Positions 1-9,227 of a stretch of 64,000 nt of DNA are shown here, piece by piece (within the stretch, counting starts at the first letter, position 1; each line of letters begins with the position of its first letter). The position numbers were made by a program, and so were the translations under genes. The notes under the pieces were generated by a model. The model was not told where the DNA came from. It ran no database searches and worked only from the letters and a program-made list of their open reading frames with translations. The stretch is from Bin80 sp965208025 (GTDB taxonomy: Bacteria; Bacteroidota; Rhodothermia; Rhodothermales; Bin80): positions 62,001 through 126,000 of the forward strand of contig OZ242302.1 in the NCBI GenBank assembly GCA_965208025.1. Reading direction: 5' to 3'.

Positions 1-1
1 C

Positions 2-1018
2 ATGTCGGATCCAGCCACGGCTATGGATTCCAGCCGAATGGCGGCCCTGGGCCCAGAGCATCGTGAGTTATCCGAAGTTGTTGGAGCGATTGATCTGTAC
101 GAGTCTGCTCTATCCGATGCCAAAGAAATGCAAGAAATGATCCGCTCTGATGAGGATGCAGACATGGTAGAATTGGCTCGGGAAGAGTTGGATGCCTTAA
201 ATGCTAAATTGCCTCGGATGGAAGAATCGCTCCGACGGGTGCTCACACCTAAAGATCCTGAAGATGCCCGAGACGCGATCGTAGAAATCCGTGCGGGAAC
301 TGGAGGAAACGAAGCAGCATTATTTGCCGCCGATCTTTTTCGCCTATATGAGCGCTACGTATCAAGAAGAGGATGGAAGTTGACGGTCATGAATAGTTCA
401 CCTGGAAGTGTTGGTGGATTCAAGGAAGTCATCTTCGGAATCAGCGGTTCCAAGGTTTTTGGTCGTCTCAAGTATGAAAATGGAGTGCATCGTGTCCAGC
501 GAGTACCTCTTACGGAGTCCAGTGGAAGATTGCATACCTCTGCTGCCAGTGTTGCGGTACTGCCAGAGGCCACAGATGTAGAAATTGAAATTGCCCCGAA
601 TGATATCAAAATTGATGTATATCGCTCCAGTGGACCTGGTGGTCAGAGTGTGAATACCACCGACTCGGCGGTTCGAATTACCCATATCTCTACTGGACTC
701 GTTGTGACCTGTCAAGATGAAAAGAGCCAGCACAAAAATAAAGATAAAGCCCTGCGTGTCCTCCGTTCTCGACTCTACGAGAAAAAAATGAGTGAGGTCA
801 ATGCAGAGAGGGACGCCGTCCGAAGACAGGCAGTCGGATCTGGAGATCGTTCTGTTAAGATCAGAACCTACAACTTCCCACAGGATCGCGTTACGGATCA
901 CCGACTGGAAGGTGAAAACAAAAACTATCCTCTCCGAAAAATCATTGAGGGCGAACTGGATGATCTCCTAACTGCATTGCAGACGGCAGATTATGCAGAA
1001 CGTATGATTAGCTCATGA
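2..1018 (+). CDS. prfA: Peptide chain release factor 1 (5' end cut by window)
   Basis: Class I release factor that reads UAA/UAG in the ribosomal A site and triggers peptidyl-tRNA hydrolysis. The peptidyl-transferase motif GGQ is at about residues 213-215 of the visible part, followed by SVNTTDSAVRITH. The codon-reading tripeptide is PLT in HRVQRVPLTES, the PxT form of RF1 rather than the SPF of RF2. The visible protein has 338 residues, while family members have about 355-360. Its first residues align about 25 residues into E. coli RF1, so the true start probably lies before the window and the ATG at 2 is internal. The C-terminal TYNFPQDRVTDHR motif is intact. Confidence 0.95.
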   Translation: MSDPATAMDSSRMAALGPEHRELSEVVGAIDLYESALSDAKEMQEMIRSDEDADMVELAREELDALNAKLPRMEESLRRVLTPKDPEDARDAIVEIRAGTGGNEAALFAADLFRLYERYVSRRGWKLTVMNSSPGSVGGFKEVIFGISGSKVFGRLKYENGVHRVQRVPLTESSGRLHTSAASVAVLPEATDVEIEIAPNDIKIDVYRSSGPGGQSVNTTDSAVRITHISTGLVVTCQDEKSQHKNKDKALRVLRSRLYEKKMSEVNAERDAVRRQAVGSGDRSVKIRTYNFPQDRVTDHRLEGENKNYPLRKIIEGELDDLLTALQTADYAERMISS

Positions 1019-1123
1019 CTCTGGAACAAACGAATTGAACCAGTGTACCAAACTACTTACCCTGCTCCCGTGAGACACGAGGGCATGACCCATCAATAAT
1101 TTAGTCATTCCGTAGGGATAAGC

Positions 1124-1495
1124 ATGGCCATGAATCGCAAGATGTACGAACTGACGTACATCCTTACCTCGGTGTTAACCAGCGAACAGACTGCCGAGGT
1201 CGTTGCAAGGGTTAACGAAATCATAGAAGGTGCTGGAGGTTCAATTACTGAAGTTGACGAGTGGGGGACACGGAAGCTGGCGTATCCGATTGACAAGAAG
1301 AGGAACGGGTACTATGTCAATCTGTACTTTGAGGGGCCGGGTACAATCATTCCTCGAATTGAGCGAGCACTCACGATTGATGACAATGTGCTACGCTCAC
1401 TAATTTTGGCAATGGATAAATCTATGGTTGCCCATTATGAGGCAACTAGATCAAGTACTCAATCGGTTCCCAATCCTGAAAGCGAGGAAAACTAG
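1124..1495 (+). CDS. rpsF: Small ribosomal subunit protein bS6
   Basis: 30S protein S6, which binds 16S rRNA with S18 on the platform. The 123-residue product has the usual ferredoxin-like core (MYELTYILTSVL at the start, DEWGTRKLAYPIDKKRNGYYVNLYF in the middle) and a short polar tail. The ATG at 1124 follows a weak GTAGGGA purine stretch. A second in-frame ATG two codons later is an alternative. First gene of an rpsF-rpsR-rplI operon with only one base between rpsF and rpsR. There is no ssb between them, unlike many Firmicutes. Confidence 0.95.
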   Translation: MAMNRKMYELTYILTSVLTSEQTAEVVARVNEIIEGAGGSITEVDEWGTRKLAYPIDKKRNGYYVNLYFEGPGTIIPRIERALTIDDNVLRSLILAMDKSMVAHYEATRSSTQSVPNPESEEN

Positions 1496-1496
1496 T

Positions 1497-1682
1497 ATGT
1501 CTCAAAAATATATAGATTACAAGGATATTGAGTACCTGAAGCGATTTATCAACGAGCAAGGGAAGATGTATCCCAGGAGGGTATTGGATATTCCTGCAAA
1601 AAAACAGCGGGCAATTTCCCGTGCCATTAAACGTGCACGGCATCTGGCCTTACTGCCGTATGTCTCTGATTCTGTACGTTAA
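1497..1682 (+). CDS. rpsR: Small ribosomal subunit protein bS18
   Basis: 30S protein S18, partner of S6. The start at 1497 is chosen because GCGAGGAAA lies just upstream, the reading frame opens one base after the rpsF stop, and the protein then begins MSQKYIDYKDIEYLKRFI as expected. The frame stays open further upstream inside rpsF, but that extension is not S18-like. The product has 61 residues, shorter than the 75 of E. coli because the N-terminal tail is short. The core signatures (PRRV, AKKQRAISRAIKRARHLALLP) are complete. Confidence 0.95.
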   Translation: MSQKYIDYKDIEYLKRFINEQGKMYPRRVLDIPAKKQRAISRAIKRARHLALLPYVSDSVR

Positions 1683-1719
1683 CAGAGCCAGTTTTTCAGT
1701 CAGAAAATAGAGTGATTTA

Positions 1720-2175
1720 ATGAAAGTGATTCTCTTAGCTGATGTCCAAAATCTCGGTAACATGGGAGAGGTTGTCAGTGTGAAAAATGGTTATGGTCGT
1801 AATTGGCTGATTCCACAGGGGCTTGCCCAGTTAGCAACGCCCGGAACAGTTCGTGCATTTGAGGATCAGTTGCGACAGCAGGCACGACGTCATGCTCAGG
1901 AGCGTAACAATGCCGAAGAAATCAAGAACCAACTTGAGAGTGCCGTCGTAAAGGTAGAGGCAAAGGTTGGTGCTGAAAATCGAATTTTTGGTACAATTAC
2001 TGCGCAGCAAATTGCCCTTGGATTGGCACTACAAGGTTTTAATATTGATCGCCGCGTCATTTCCATTAATGAGGACATCAAAGTCCTTGGTGAGTACACT
2101 GCAACGGTTAAGCTTCATGCCGAAGTGCATGCTCAGCTTCGTGTGGATGTGGTTCCTGCGGACACTCTGGCATAG
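1720..2175 (+). CDS. rplI: Large ribosomal subunit protein bL9
   Basis: 50S protein L9, which binds domain V of 23S rRNA near the L1 stalk. The 151 residues match the family length. The N-terminal domain MKVILLADVQNLGNMGEVVSVKNGYGRNWLIP is diagnostic and is followed by the long connecting helix and C-terminal domain. It lies 37 bp after rpsR. Its last 29 bp overlap the start chosen for the next gene. Confidence 0.95.
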   Translation: MKVILLADVQNLGNMGEVVSVKNGYGRNWLIPQGLAQLATPGTVRAFEDQLRQQARRHAQERNNAEEIKNQLESAVVKVEAKVGAENRIFGTITAQQIALGLALQGFNIDRRVISINEDIKVLGEYTATVKLHAEVHAQLRVDVVPADTLA

Positions 2176-4093
2176 CCGATCATCACTCTCCTTGTTTGTG
2201 ATTTTGACTGCACCCGTCACGATTGGTGCTGTCTCGGCTCAATCCACTGTGTCATGGGATGTAAAGGCAGAGCATCATGCAACCTCTGCGAGGATTCTCG
2301 TTGAGGGAATATTACCCCCTGATGATCCAAAGGGTGGTCTCTGGCGAATGTATGCCTTGAATTCGCCTCCCCCCAGCCGAGCACTCTCAGTCCAGTTCAA
2401 TTCTTTACCGTCAGGTCTGGTGTTACTGGACTCATTGCAACAACTCAATACTCGATCTGGCTTTGATCCCTACTTTGATAAAGTGGTATCCTATTTTGAA
2501 GGAAGAGCGACAGTTTGGGCGGATTATTCTGTTGAGTCGGATTTCTCTGGGGGTAGGGTAGAGGGAAGCATTGAGTTCATGATCTGTAATGATCTCATCT
2601 GTCTTCCGCCTCGGTCAGAGTTGTTCACTACTTCGTTCACCGAGAGTGGCATACCACTTCAAGAAATTGCAGGTGCCTCCGCCTCGGTTGAACTATTAAG
2701 CGTCCCTTTATCTCTTGGTATCCAGAATCTCTCCGAATCAGATATGGAGACGAATGAATCTTCGGGTATTTGGGGGTTTCTTTTCTTGGCGATTGGAGCT
2801 GGGCTTGGTGCACTACTCATGCCCTGCATCTACCCGATGATTCCGCTGACGGTCTCTTACTTTACCCGACACGCACAAGGCACTCCCATACGTATGGCAT
2901 TGCTGTATGGTCTGGCAATCGTACTCACTTTCACAGGGTTAGGGGTTGGCCTCTCCCTGATTGTCGGAAGCGCAGGGACTCAGATTGTTGCTGCAAACCC
3001 CTGGGTTAATCTCTTGATTGCGGTTGCTTTTCTTCTTTTCGGGTTATCACTGCTCGGAGTGATTAATCTTAGATTGCCGTCATCGCTTGTAAACTGGTTT
3101 GATCAAAAGGGGGCGGAGCGGCAGGATTACATTGGCGTGTTACTCATGGGATTAGCCCTCACCCTCGTCTCATTCACATGCACTGTACCGTTCGTTGGAT
3201 TACTACTTCCAAGTATTGCTTCAGGTGCCTGGTTTTATGGAATTTTGGGGATGGCGACATTCAGCTTTACGTTTGCACTACCCTTTGTAGCGTTTGCCTG
3301 TTTTCCGAAAGCGCTCAAGTCTCTGCCTGGAAGTGGCGGCTGGATGCGGGAGATTGCCGTCATATTTGGTTTTATTGAAATTGCTGCTGCAATCAAATTT
3401 TTCTCCAATGTAGATCTGGTCTGGGGACTTGGCATAATTGATCGTACGTTGGCAATTGCACTTTGGATTGTGTTGTGTTTTCTTGCCGGGCTATACCTCA
3501 TTGGTCATTTACGACTCTCGGTGAATCCCAAAATTGTTCGTGTAAGTGCTGGAAGGCTAATATTTGGGATATTATTTTTCGGGCTTGCCTTCTATATGCT
3601 CCCCGGACTTTTTGGAGGACGCCTTGGTCAGCTTGATGCTTACCTGCCACCGCGAGGGTCAGATATGATAGGAATGCACACCACAGGGATCCAGCAGGAA
3701 TGGATTAAGGATGATTTGCCGAGTGCATTTTCACAAGCGGTACTTCTTGATCTTCCTCTTTTTATTGACTTTTCCGGTTATACATGTACGAATTGTAGAG
3801 AGATGGAGGTCAATGTATTTGAACGTGGAGATGTGAGCGGGTTGCTATCTGAGCGTTTTGTGCTTAGCCGTCTATATACGGATGGGCCAGAAGGCCGTCA
3901 GTTTCAGGCATTTCAGGAAAAACTAACTGGAACCTTAGCACTTCCTACTTATGCAATCATGAATGGCACTGCAACAGATGAACCTTTGGTACAGTTGAGC
4001 GGTGTCGTATCTGCTGACGAATTTGAAGTCTTCCTGCGCAATGGACTGAAGGAGTATGAAAATTACCGAGAAAATATTTTTTCTTCCGACTGA
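2147..4093 (+). CDS. dsbD: DsbD-like thiol:disulfide interchange protein
   Basis: Inner-membrane protein that passes electrons from cytoplasmic thioredoxin to periplasmic thiol proteins. The ATG at 2147 gives a good signal peptide (MWFLRTLWHSRSS, a hydrophobic core, then cleavage near AVSA/QS), so it is preferred although it lies 29 bp inside rplI. Order of domains: an N-terminal periplasmic beta domain (about 30-200); a transmembrane region (about 214-490) with the conserved Cys pairs seen in LLMPCIYP and SFTCTVPFVG; and a C-terminal thioredoxin fold with CTNC at about 547-550. CTNC in place of the E. coli CVAC is common in Bacteroidota-type DsbD. 648 residues, a normal length. Confidence 0.88.
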   Translation: MWFLRTLWHSRSSLSLFVILTAPVTIGAVSAQSTVSWDVKAEHHATSARILVEGILPPDDPKGGLWRMYALNSPPPSRALSVQFNSLPSGLVLLDSLQQLNTRSGFDPYFDKVVSYFEGRATVWADYSVESDFSGGRVEGSIEFMICNDLICLPPRSELFTTSFTESGIPLQEIAGASASVELLSVPLSLGIQNLSESDMETNESSGIWGFLFLAIGAGLGALLMPCIYPMIPLTVSYFTRHAQGTPIRMALLYGLAIVLTFTGLGVGLSLIVGSAGTQIVAANPWVNLLIAVAFLLFGLSLLGVINLRLPSSLVNWFDQKGAERQDYIGVLLMGLALTLVSFTCTVPFVGLLLPSIASGAWFYGILGMATFSFTFALPFVAFACFPKALKSLPGSGGWMREIAVIFGFIEIAAAIKFFSNVDLVWGLGIIDRTLAIALWIVLCFLAGLYLIGHLRLSVNPKIVRVSAGRLIFGILFFGLAFYMLPGLFGGRLGQLDAYLPPRGSDMIGMHTTGIQQEWIKDDLPSAFSQAVLLDLPLFIDFSGYTCTNCREMEVNVFERGDVSGLLSERFVLSRLYTDGPEGRQFQAFQEKLTGTLALPTYAIMNGTATDEPLVQLSGVVSADEFEVFLRNGLKEYENYRENIFSSD

Positions 4094-4169
4094 TCAGAGT
4101 ATGGTCACTTTGCTGGTGTAAGATGTCAAAATATTTGTGGTAGGACTAACAAAATTAATACACGATAGA

Positions 4170-5630
4170 ATGGAGTTTTTTTGGTATGACTATGAAACAT
4201 GGGGGAAAAACCCTCATCGTGATCGGATTGTACAGTTTGGAGGAGTCCGTACGGATGAGAATCTTGAGTTGATTGGTAAGGAAATAGAGCTGAAGTGCAA
4301 GCCGCAATTGGACTGTCCCATAGGGCCGGGCGCTGTGAATGTACATGGAATTTTGCCAATGGATGCCCATGAACATGGGTTTGCGGAGGGAGAGTTTGCT
4401 AAACGAATACATGACGAACTCAGTCGTGCAGGTACTTGTAGCGTTGCTTACAATGGTATGAGTTTCGATCATGAACTAACTAGGGTATTGTTTTATCGTA
4501 ACCTCCGTGATCCTTATAGGTGGTTTTGGGACAATGGGAATTCTTCTTGGGACACCATTGATTTGGTGCGAGCTGCTTTTCTTCTGTTCCCAGAGGCCCT
4601 GAAACATTGGCCGAAAAGAGAAAATGGCCGGGTTTCATTTAAGTTGGAGGATTTATCCATTGCAAACCTTGAACCGGGAGAAATATTAGACCATCACAGC
4701 GCGATTGGAGATTCAATCTATACATGGAAGTTGTCCAAACGAATTCACCAACGAGCACGGCCATTATGGGATCATGCGCTTAGCTTGCGCAAAAAGGAGA
4801 ATGTCAAGAGCATCATGGATTCAGGGGAGACCATTCTCCATGTAGTCTGGAGGATTCCTACGGATCGGTCATGCTCCACACTTCTGAGCAGTTTAGGAGC
4901 ATTGGGACAGTACGAAAAGGAAATCCATGCTTTCGATCTATTTTATGACCCTACCCCTCTGCTAAAGCCATACATTCAATGGACACAGGACGATAAGTCT
5001 CTGGCGGCCCGAGCACTTTTATCGGTGAAGACCAATAAATCTCCCTTTGTGGCTCGGTGGTCAGAGCTCACACACCTACTTTCCACTGACTTATCGCAGA
5101 GCAAAATCTTGGAGCGAATACACCTGAAAGAATCTCAGGTGCAAGAGCGACACGCGGTTCTTAATGAGTATCGCACTTCTAATTCCTCAAATCCATTTGT
5201 CCAGTATATCCAAAGTAAAGAAGTCCACAAAAAAAATCAATTCTCTTCCTTTCAGGCGGATCCAGATGAAGCGATTTATGATGGGTTTATTTCTGATCCG
5301 GACCGGAAATTGATGAATGAAGTTCTACGCCAAGGTGCAGAATTTAATTTGGAATCAGTTCAGTCAGATGATTCGCGGGTAGAGCCTTTGATATTCAGAT
5401 ATCTTGCACGCAATTTCCCTGAGATTCGGGATGGTTATGGTAAAGAGCGCTGGCTTGCTTACTGTCGATCTCGACAACTAGAGCACATAGAAAAACGTGA
5501 AGTGAATGCCGACCAGATATTCAGTTATGAACTCCGAGACAGTTCCATTCCATGGGGGAAGTTAGACGAATTAAAAGTTAAACATCTCGTTAAATGGCAG
5601 AATCGTGTTCGTGAACTATTAATGCCTTGA
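4170..5630 (+). CDS. sbcB: Exodeoxyribonuclease I (DEDDh family)
   Basis: 3'-to-5' exonuclease on single-stranded DNA, acting in recombination and mismatch repair. The N-terminal exonuclease core is visible: FWYDYETWG (first D and E), VAYNGMSFDHE (second D), and the DHHSAIGDS region (H and last D). SH3-like and C-terminal helical parts follow. The ATG at 4170 is preferred because the enzyme core starts there and gives 486 residues, close to the 475 of E. coli. A GTG at 4137 would add 11 residues. The symbol rests on family resemblance. ExoI is best known from Gammaproteobacteria, so its presence here, next to a restriction-like module, is notable. Confidence 0.85.
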   Translation: MEFFWYDYETWGKNPHRDRIVQFGGVRTDENLELIGKEIELKCKPQLDCPIGPGAVNVHGILPMDAHEHGFAEGEFAKRIHDELSRAGTCSVAYNGMSFDHELTRVLFYRNLRDPYRWFWDNGNSSWDTIDLVRAAFLLFPEALKHWPKRENGRVSFKLEDLSIANLEPGEILDHHSAIGDSIYTWKLSKRIHQRARPLWDHALSLRKKENVKSIMDSGETILHVVWRIPTDRSCSTLLSSLGALGQYEKEIHAFDLFYDPTPLLKPYIQWTQDDKSLAARALLSVKTNKSPFVARWSELTHLLSTDLSQSKILERIHLKESQVQERHAVLNEYRTSNSSNPFVQYIQSKEVHKKNQFSSFQADPDEAIYDGFISDPDRKLMNEVLRQGAEFNLESVQSDDSRVEPLIFRYLARNFPEIRDGYGKERWLAYCRSRQLEHIEKREVNADQIFSYELRDSSIPWGKLDELKVKHLVKWQNRVRELLMP

Positions 5631-5747
5631 AGTCATAATTGGACATCATCTTGGAGTTAATTTCAATTAGATTCCTCTGATTCAGGACAAAGATAATTGA
5701 TTATTGGTGTTTCAGCCGTAATTGGAAGATCACCGCAGAACATAAAT

Positions 5748-8700
5748 TTAATGAGGGTGATTGCTGTGGGGGTTAGAATGTTTAGACTCTTGACGTGTAT
5801 AGAAGGCATGAGGCCAACCACCATGTTCCTCAATGGTTGACTCAATTGTAGACATGATAGGAATAGTATGATTAATCGCACAAATGATCTTTAGGTAATG
5901 GGCGATATCCTTCTCGCAGAGCGCTTGGCCCTGCCTGTCTTTAAGCCATTTATGACAAACCTGATAGCTACCTACGTGAAAATCCCAGACAGACTCTGAA
6001 ACATTAGTGAAACCACAACTCCCACGCTTTGTAGCACGGTATCCCTGATGGGCAACTACTTTCTTGGCGTTAATCCAAATCGTTCCACCTGACCAACCCG
6101 TCCTTCCAATTGTAGGGTTTGGGCTACCGATGTATGTAGTGGAAGCATTATTTAGCTTATCAGATTTGAGCAGATGGAGAGATGTTAATTTAGAGCCCAT
6201 CATGATAAGCTCTCGAAAAAGAATCTTGTTCTTGGGAAAAGGGATATGGGGAAAGTCTTGTTTAAGCAATTCACCATATCTTTGACGGTAGCCAGTACTA
6301 TGGAAGATAGCGTAGACCCAGTGTAGAATAGCCTTTGGGCTGATTGTATTAGAGAGATCGGCTTCATCTGCTTCAATAAACTTTAACCCAACTGCCTTTT
6401 CAAATTCCTGAATGAACTCACGATTTAGGTTTGATACTTTATCATGTCCCCGTTTTCCGTCATCATCAATCTTTTGCGAAAATGTATACAAAGGAAAGAG
6501 ATAGCCAATTTCCTTAGTTTTATTTGAAATGGCACACGATTCAATGATGGTTTCTGTGACCCCAAAATTTCTCCATTCTGTTTGAATTTGTGACTGCTGG
6601 CGAACAGAAATAATCGCCAGATTATCTCCAGTGAGCATATGACTCATGATTGCTGGACGTGGCATGCAAATGAACCCTCGTGATTTGCCAGTGTAATACG
6701 TATAACGTGCATCAAATGGACGGTATAGAATTGGACATAATTGGCCCTGATCACTTTGAATATCTTTTTGTGCCAATGCTACTTTCCAATCTCGCGAATC
6801 TTTTCCGAGCTTATAATGCTCACGTGCTTCCTCTGTCTCACAGCTAGCAAAATCATTTACAACACGATTCATCTCTTCCTCTGTGAACTGAATTGTAAGT
6901 TTATCACGGGCGGTCACGATTCCAACCGAATTGACGGGAAAAATGTCAGTAAGACGCCATCCAGCTGAATATTCGTTCCATAGTTTTTCGTCGTGGGCAG
7001 CAAACAACCAGAGCGGAGGAACAGGTGAGACAGGCGTCCATTTTGTGGTACAGATAGAGTTTTCTTCCAGCCAATCGTACTTACCAGCCCTCTTCGGCTG
7101 TTCCCGTCTGCCCCAGAGATCAGAGCGATTGATATACTTTCCATTTTCCCGTCCAGACCTCACAAACAGTCCAATGGCTACACCCTGTTGAATGTCAAAC
7201 ACGTTTTCGTCTTTGCCATCATCTGGTGAGCGTTCTTGCTTTTTTGTGTTGCCGTGTAGGTCAATTAGATATTGGGTTGAGAAAGTATTTAACAAACTTT
7301 CTCTCAAACCCCTAAAGGTCGGATTATCCAAATAACCATGGTTGGTTACAAAGCCGATCACTCCCCAGCCAGTTCGTTCAATCTGCCAGTGAGCGAAACG
7401 GGTAAACTTCACATAATCGTCGTTGAGCCATTTTGGATTTTTTTCATTGAGTGGTCTTCCAGCAATACTGAAATAATTTTCCATACTCCACTTTTCAGAG
7501 TTGCCTCGAAGCAATTTCCCAATCCAATCATTCTTGTTAGCAGAGTGGCCTGAGTAGGGTGGATTACCAAGTACAACAGTGAATCTCACATCTTGTTTGA
7601 CTTTGTCAACTTCAAGAGCTTCGTTGGCAAGCGCAGGTATGGAAAGATCAATTGACAACTGTGGAGTGTGATTCATATGAGGCTCTAAGGAATTGGTAAG
7701 GTATATCCGTGCGCGCTCATTGCTGTTAAATTGATAACCAGTTTCATGCAGTTTTAGGCTTACCTTGAAATGGGCAATGACATAAGGTGCCATTAGGAGT
7801 TCATAGCCGTGTAGGCGGGGTAGCAGGTGTTTGGGTACGTATTCATTCCATAGCACCCCAATTCGTAGTTCGCTAAGACCTTGATCCTGCCATTTTTTCT
7901 CCAATGTCTGGTAGATCAGGTCAATTACTTCTACCAAGAACGTACCTGTACCCGCGGCAGGATCAAGAATTTGCACGAAATCCGCGTTAGGCGAAATCCC
8001 CTCGGGAATATTAATTTCTTTAATCCGCTGTCTTACATCATGCCAAGAACTTGTATCAGCTAATCCATCCACTAAGCCAAATTTATCACGAAGCAATTCA
8101 TCAATAGAGCGAACGATATAAGAAACCACAGGACGCGGGGTATAAAATACTCCGCGGGTCATCTTTTTATCCTTGTCATAATCTGCAAGAAAGTTCTCAT
8201 AAAAATGAATGACTGGATCTTCACGCGGATTACGATCTCCAAAGTCAAGGAGGACAGATTCTATGTCTGTTTTGCTCAAAAACTCTTTAACCTCATCTAC
8301 TCCAAGTTCATCAAAATTAACTTTACCTTCTTCACGGCTGATCCTTATAAAAACGGACATAAGATCGCTCAGAAGAGGGTTCGTCCGCAAATGACTGGAT
8401 AGATCAGCTTCCACACTCTGTTTAGGGTCAGTAATACGAGCCGAAAGTATGCCATATGTGATGGTCTGCGCGACCATATCTGCAAAACCCTCTGCATCAA
8501 TATCAGTGTACAGAGTCTCCTGAAAGTTCTCCAACAGTTTGGTAATATGGCCGTCCTCAGATTCTATTTCAAGCGTATTAATGATTCGTTTCCTGATTTT
8601 TTGGGCTAGTTGTGCCAGACGCTTGGAAAGTACCTTTGCAGTATTGACAACCTGTCCATGGCTGACAGTGAAAGCCTCTCTCCATTGTTTGCGCCAAGCA

Positions 8701-9227
8701 TCTTTTCCAAGACTTCCAGGCCAAACTAGGTTTTGTGTAAGCTGTTTTGCAACTTGATCCAAATGCAGTGCAGTATCTCGATCATCCCAACTTATTACCT
8801 TGAGGATGGGCAATCCACTTTCTTGAGTTGAGAAATGCCCGAAGCTAATCCGTCTTTGGTCATCGTGTCCATAGTTTGAAATAAACAGCAAGTCTTCAAT
8901 CTCCCATTGTTTCTTTCGTCTATTTGCGAAATGGCCGAGAATTCTTCGAAGTGCTTCGACAGGAAGATATTTTGGCTCAAATTTGACAAATATAATCCCC
9001 CAAGGTTGATTTACATCAAGCGGTCGTAGGCGCTTAATTTCTTGAATTTTGGCTGCATTATTTGCGTCAATTCCTAACTCCTGCGGCGTATATTCAAATG
9101 ATTCTTCTTCAAAATTATCCGCATCAATCGGCCAGTCCATTTCATCACGCAGATACGTGACTAATTGGTCAAAATTTTGAATATTAGCGAGCCGTGCCCG
9201 GTGATTTCTTAAATTGTGATTAACCAT
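5748..9227 (-). CDS. Type ISP-like N6-adenine DNA methyltransferase
   Basis: Large (1159 residues) adenine-specific methyltransferase of the Eco57I/type ISP kind. Visible parts: an N-terminal helical region (1-330) resembling the leader of such enzymes; SAM-binding motif I DPAAGTGTF at about 420-428; catalytic motif IV NPPY at about 553-556; and a C-terminal target-recognition region ending in a GSYQVCHKWLKDRQG-like block, typical of type ISP specificity domains. No Mrr or PD-(D/E)XK nuclease and no helicase domain is present in this polypeptide. Those roles may be supplied by the upstream gene, whose last 8 bases overlap this start, implying translational coupling. Probably restriction-modification or phage defence. 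The sequence recognised cannot be read from the gene. Confidence 0.85.
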   Translation of the reverse strand: MVNHNLRNHRARLANIQNFDQLVTYLRDEMDWPIDADNFEEESFEYTPQELGIDANNAAKIQEIKRLRPLDVNQPWGIIFVKFEPKYLPVEALRRILGHFANRRKKQWEIEDLLFISNYGHDDQRRISFGHFSTQESGLPILKVISWDDRDTALHLDQVAKQLTQNLVWPGSLGKDAWRKQWREAFTVSHGQVVNTAKVLSKRLAQLAQKIRKRIINTLEIESEDGHITKLLENFQETLYTDIDAEGFADMVAQTITYGILSARITDPKQSVEADLSSHLRTNPLLSDLMSVFIRISREEGKVNFDELGVDEVKEFLSKTDIESVLLDFGDRNPREDPVIHFYENFLADYDKDKKMTRGVFYTPRPVVSYIVRSIDELLRDKFGLVDGLADTSSWHDVRQRIKEINIPEGISPNADFVQILDPAAGTGTFLVEVIDLIYQTLEKKWQDQGLSELRIGVLWNEYVPKHLLPRLHGYELLMAPYVIAHFKVSLKLHETGYQFNSNERARIYLTNSLEPHMNHTPQLSIDLSIPALANEALEVDKVKQDVRFTVVLGNPPYSGHSANKNDWIGKLLRGNSEKWSMENYFSIAGRPLNEKNPKWLNDDYVKFTRFAHWQIERTGWGVIGFVTNHGYLDNPTFRGLRESLLNTFSTQYLIDLHGNTKKQERSPDDGKDENVFDIQQGVAIGLFVRSGRENGKYINRSDLWGRREQPKRAGKYDWLEENSICTTKWTPVSPVPPLWLFAAHDEKLWNEYSAGWRLTDIFPVNSVGIVTARDKLTIQFTEEEMNRVVNDFASCETEEAREHYKLGKDSRDWKVALAQKDIQSDQGQLCPILYRPFDARYTYYTGKSRGFICMPRPAIMSHMLTGDNLAIISVRQQSQIQTEWRNFGVTETIIESCAISNKTKEIGYLFPLYTFSQKIDDDGKRGHDKVSNLNREFIQEFEKAVGLKFIEADEADLSNTISPKAILHWVYAIFHSTGYRQRYGELLKQDFPHIPFPKNKILFRELIMMGSKLTSLHLLKSDKLNNASTTYIGSPNPTIGRTGWSGGTIWINAKKVVAHQGYRATKRGSCGFTNVSESVWDFHVGSYQVCHKWLKDRQGQALCEKDIAHYLKIICAINHTIPIMSTIESTIEEHGGWPHAFYTRQESKHSNPHSNHPH

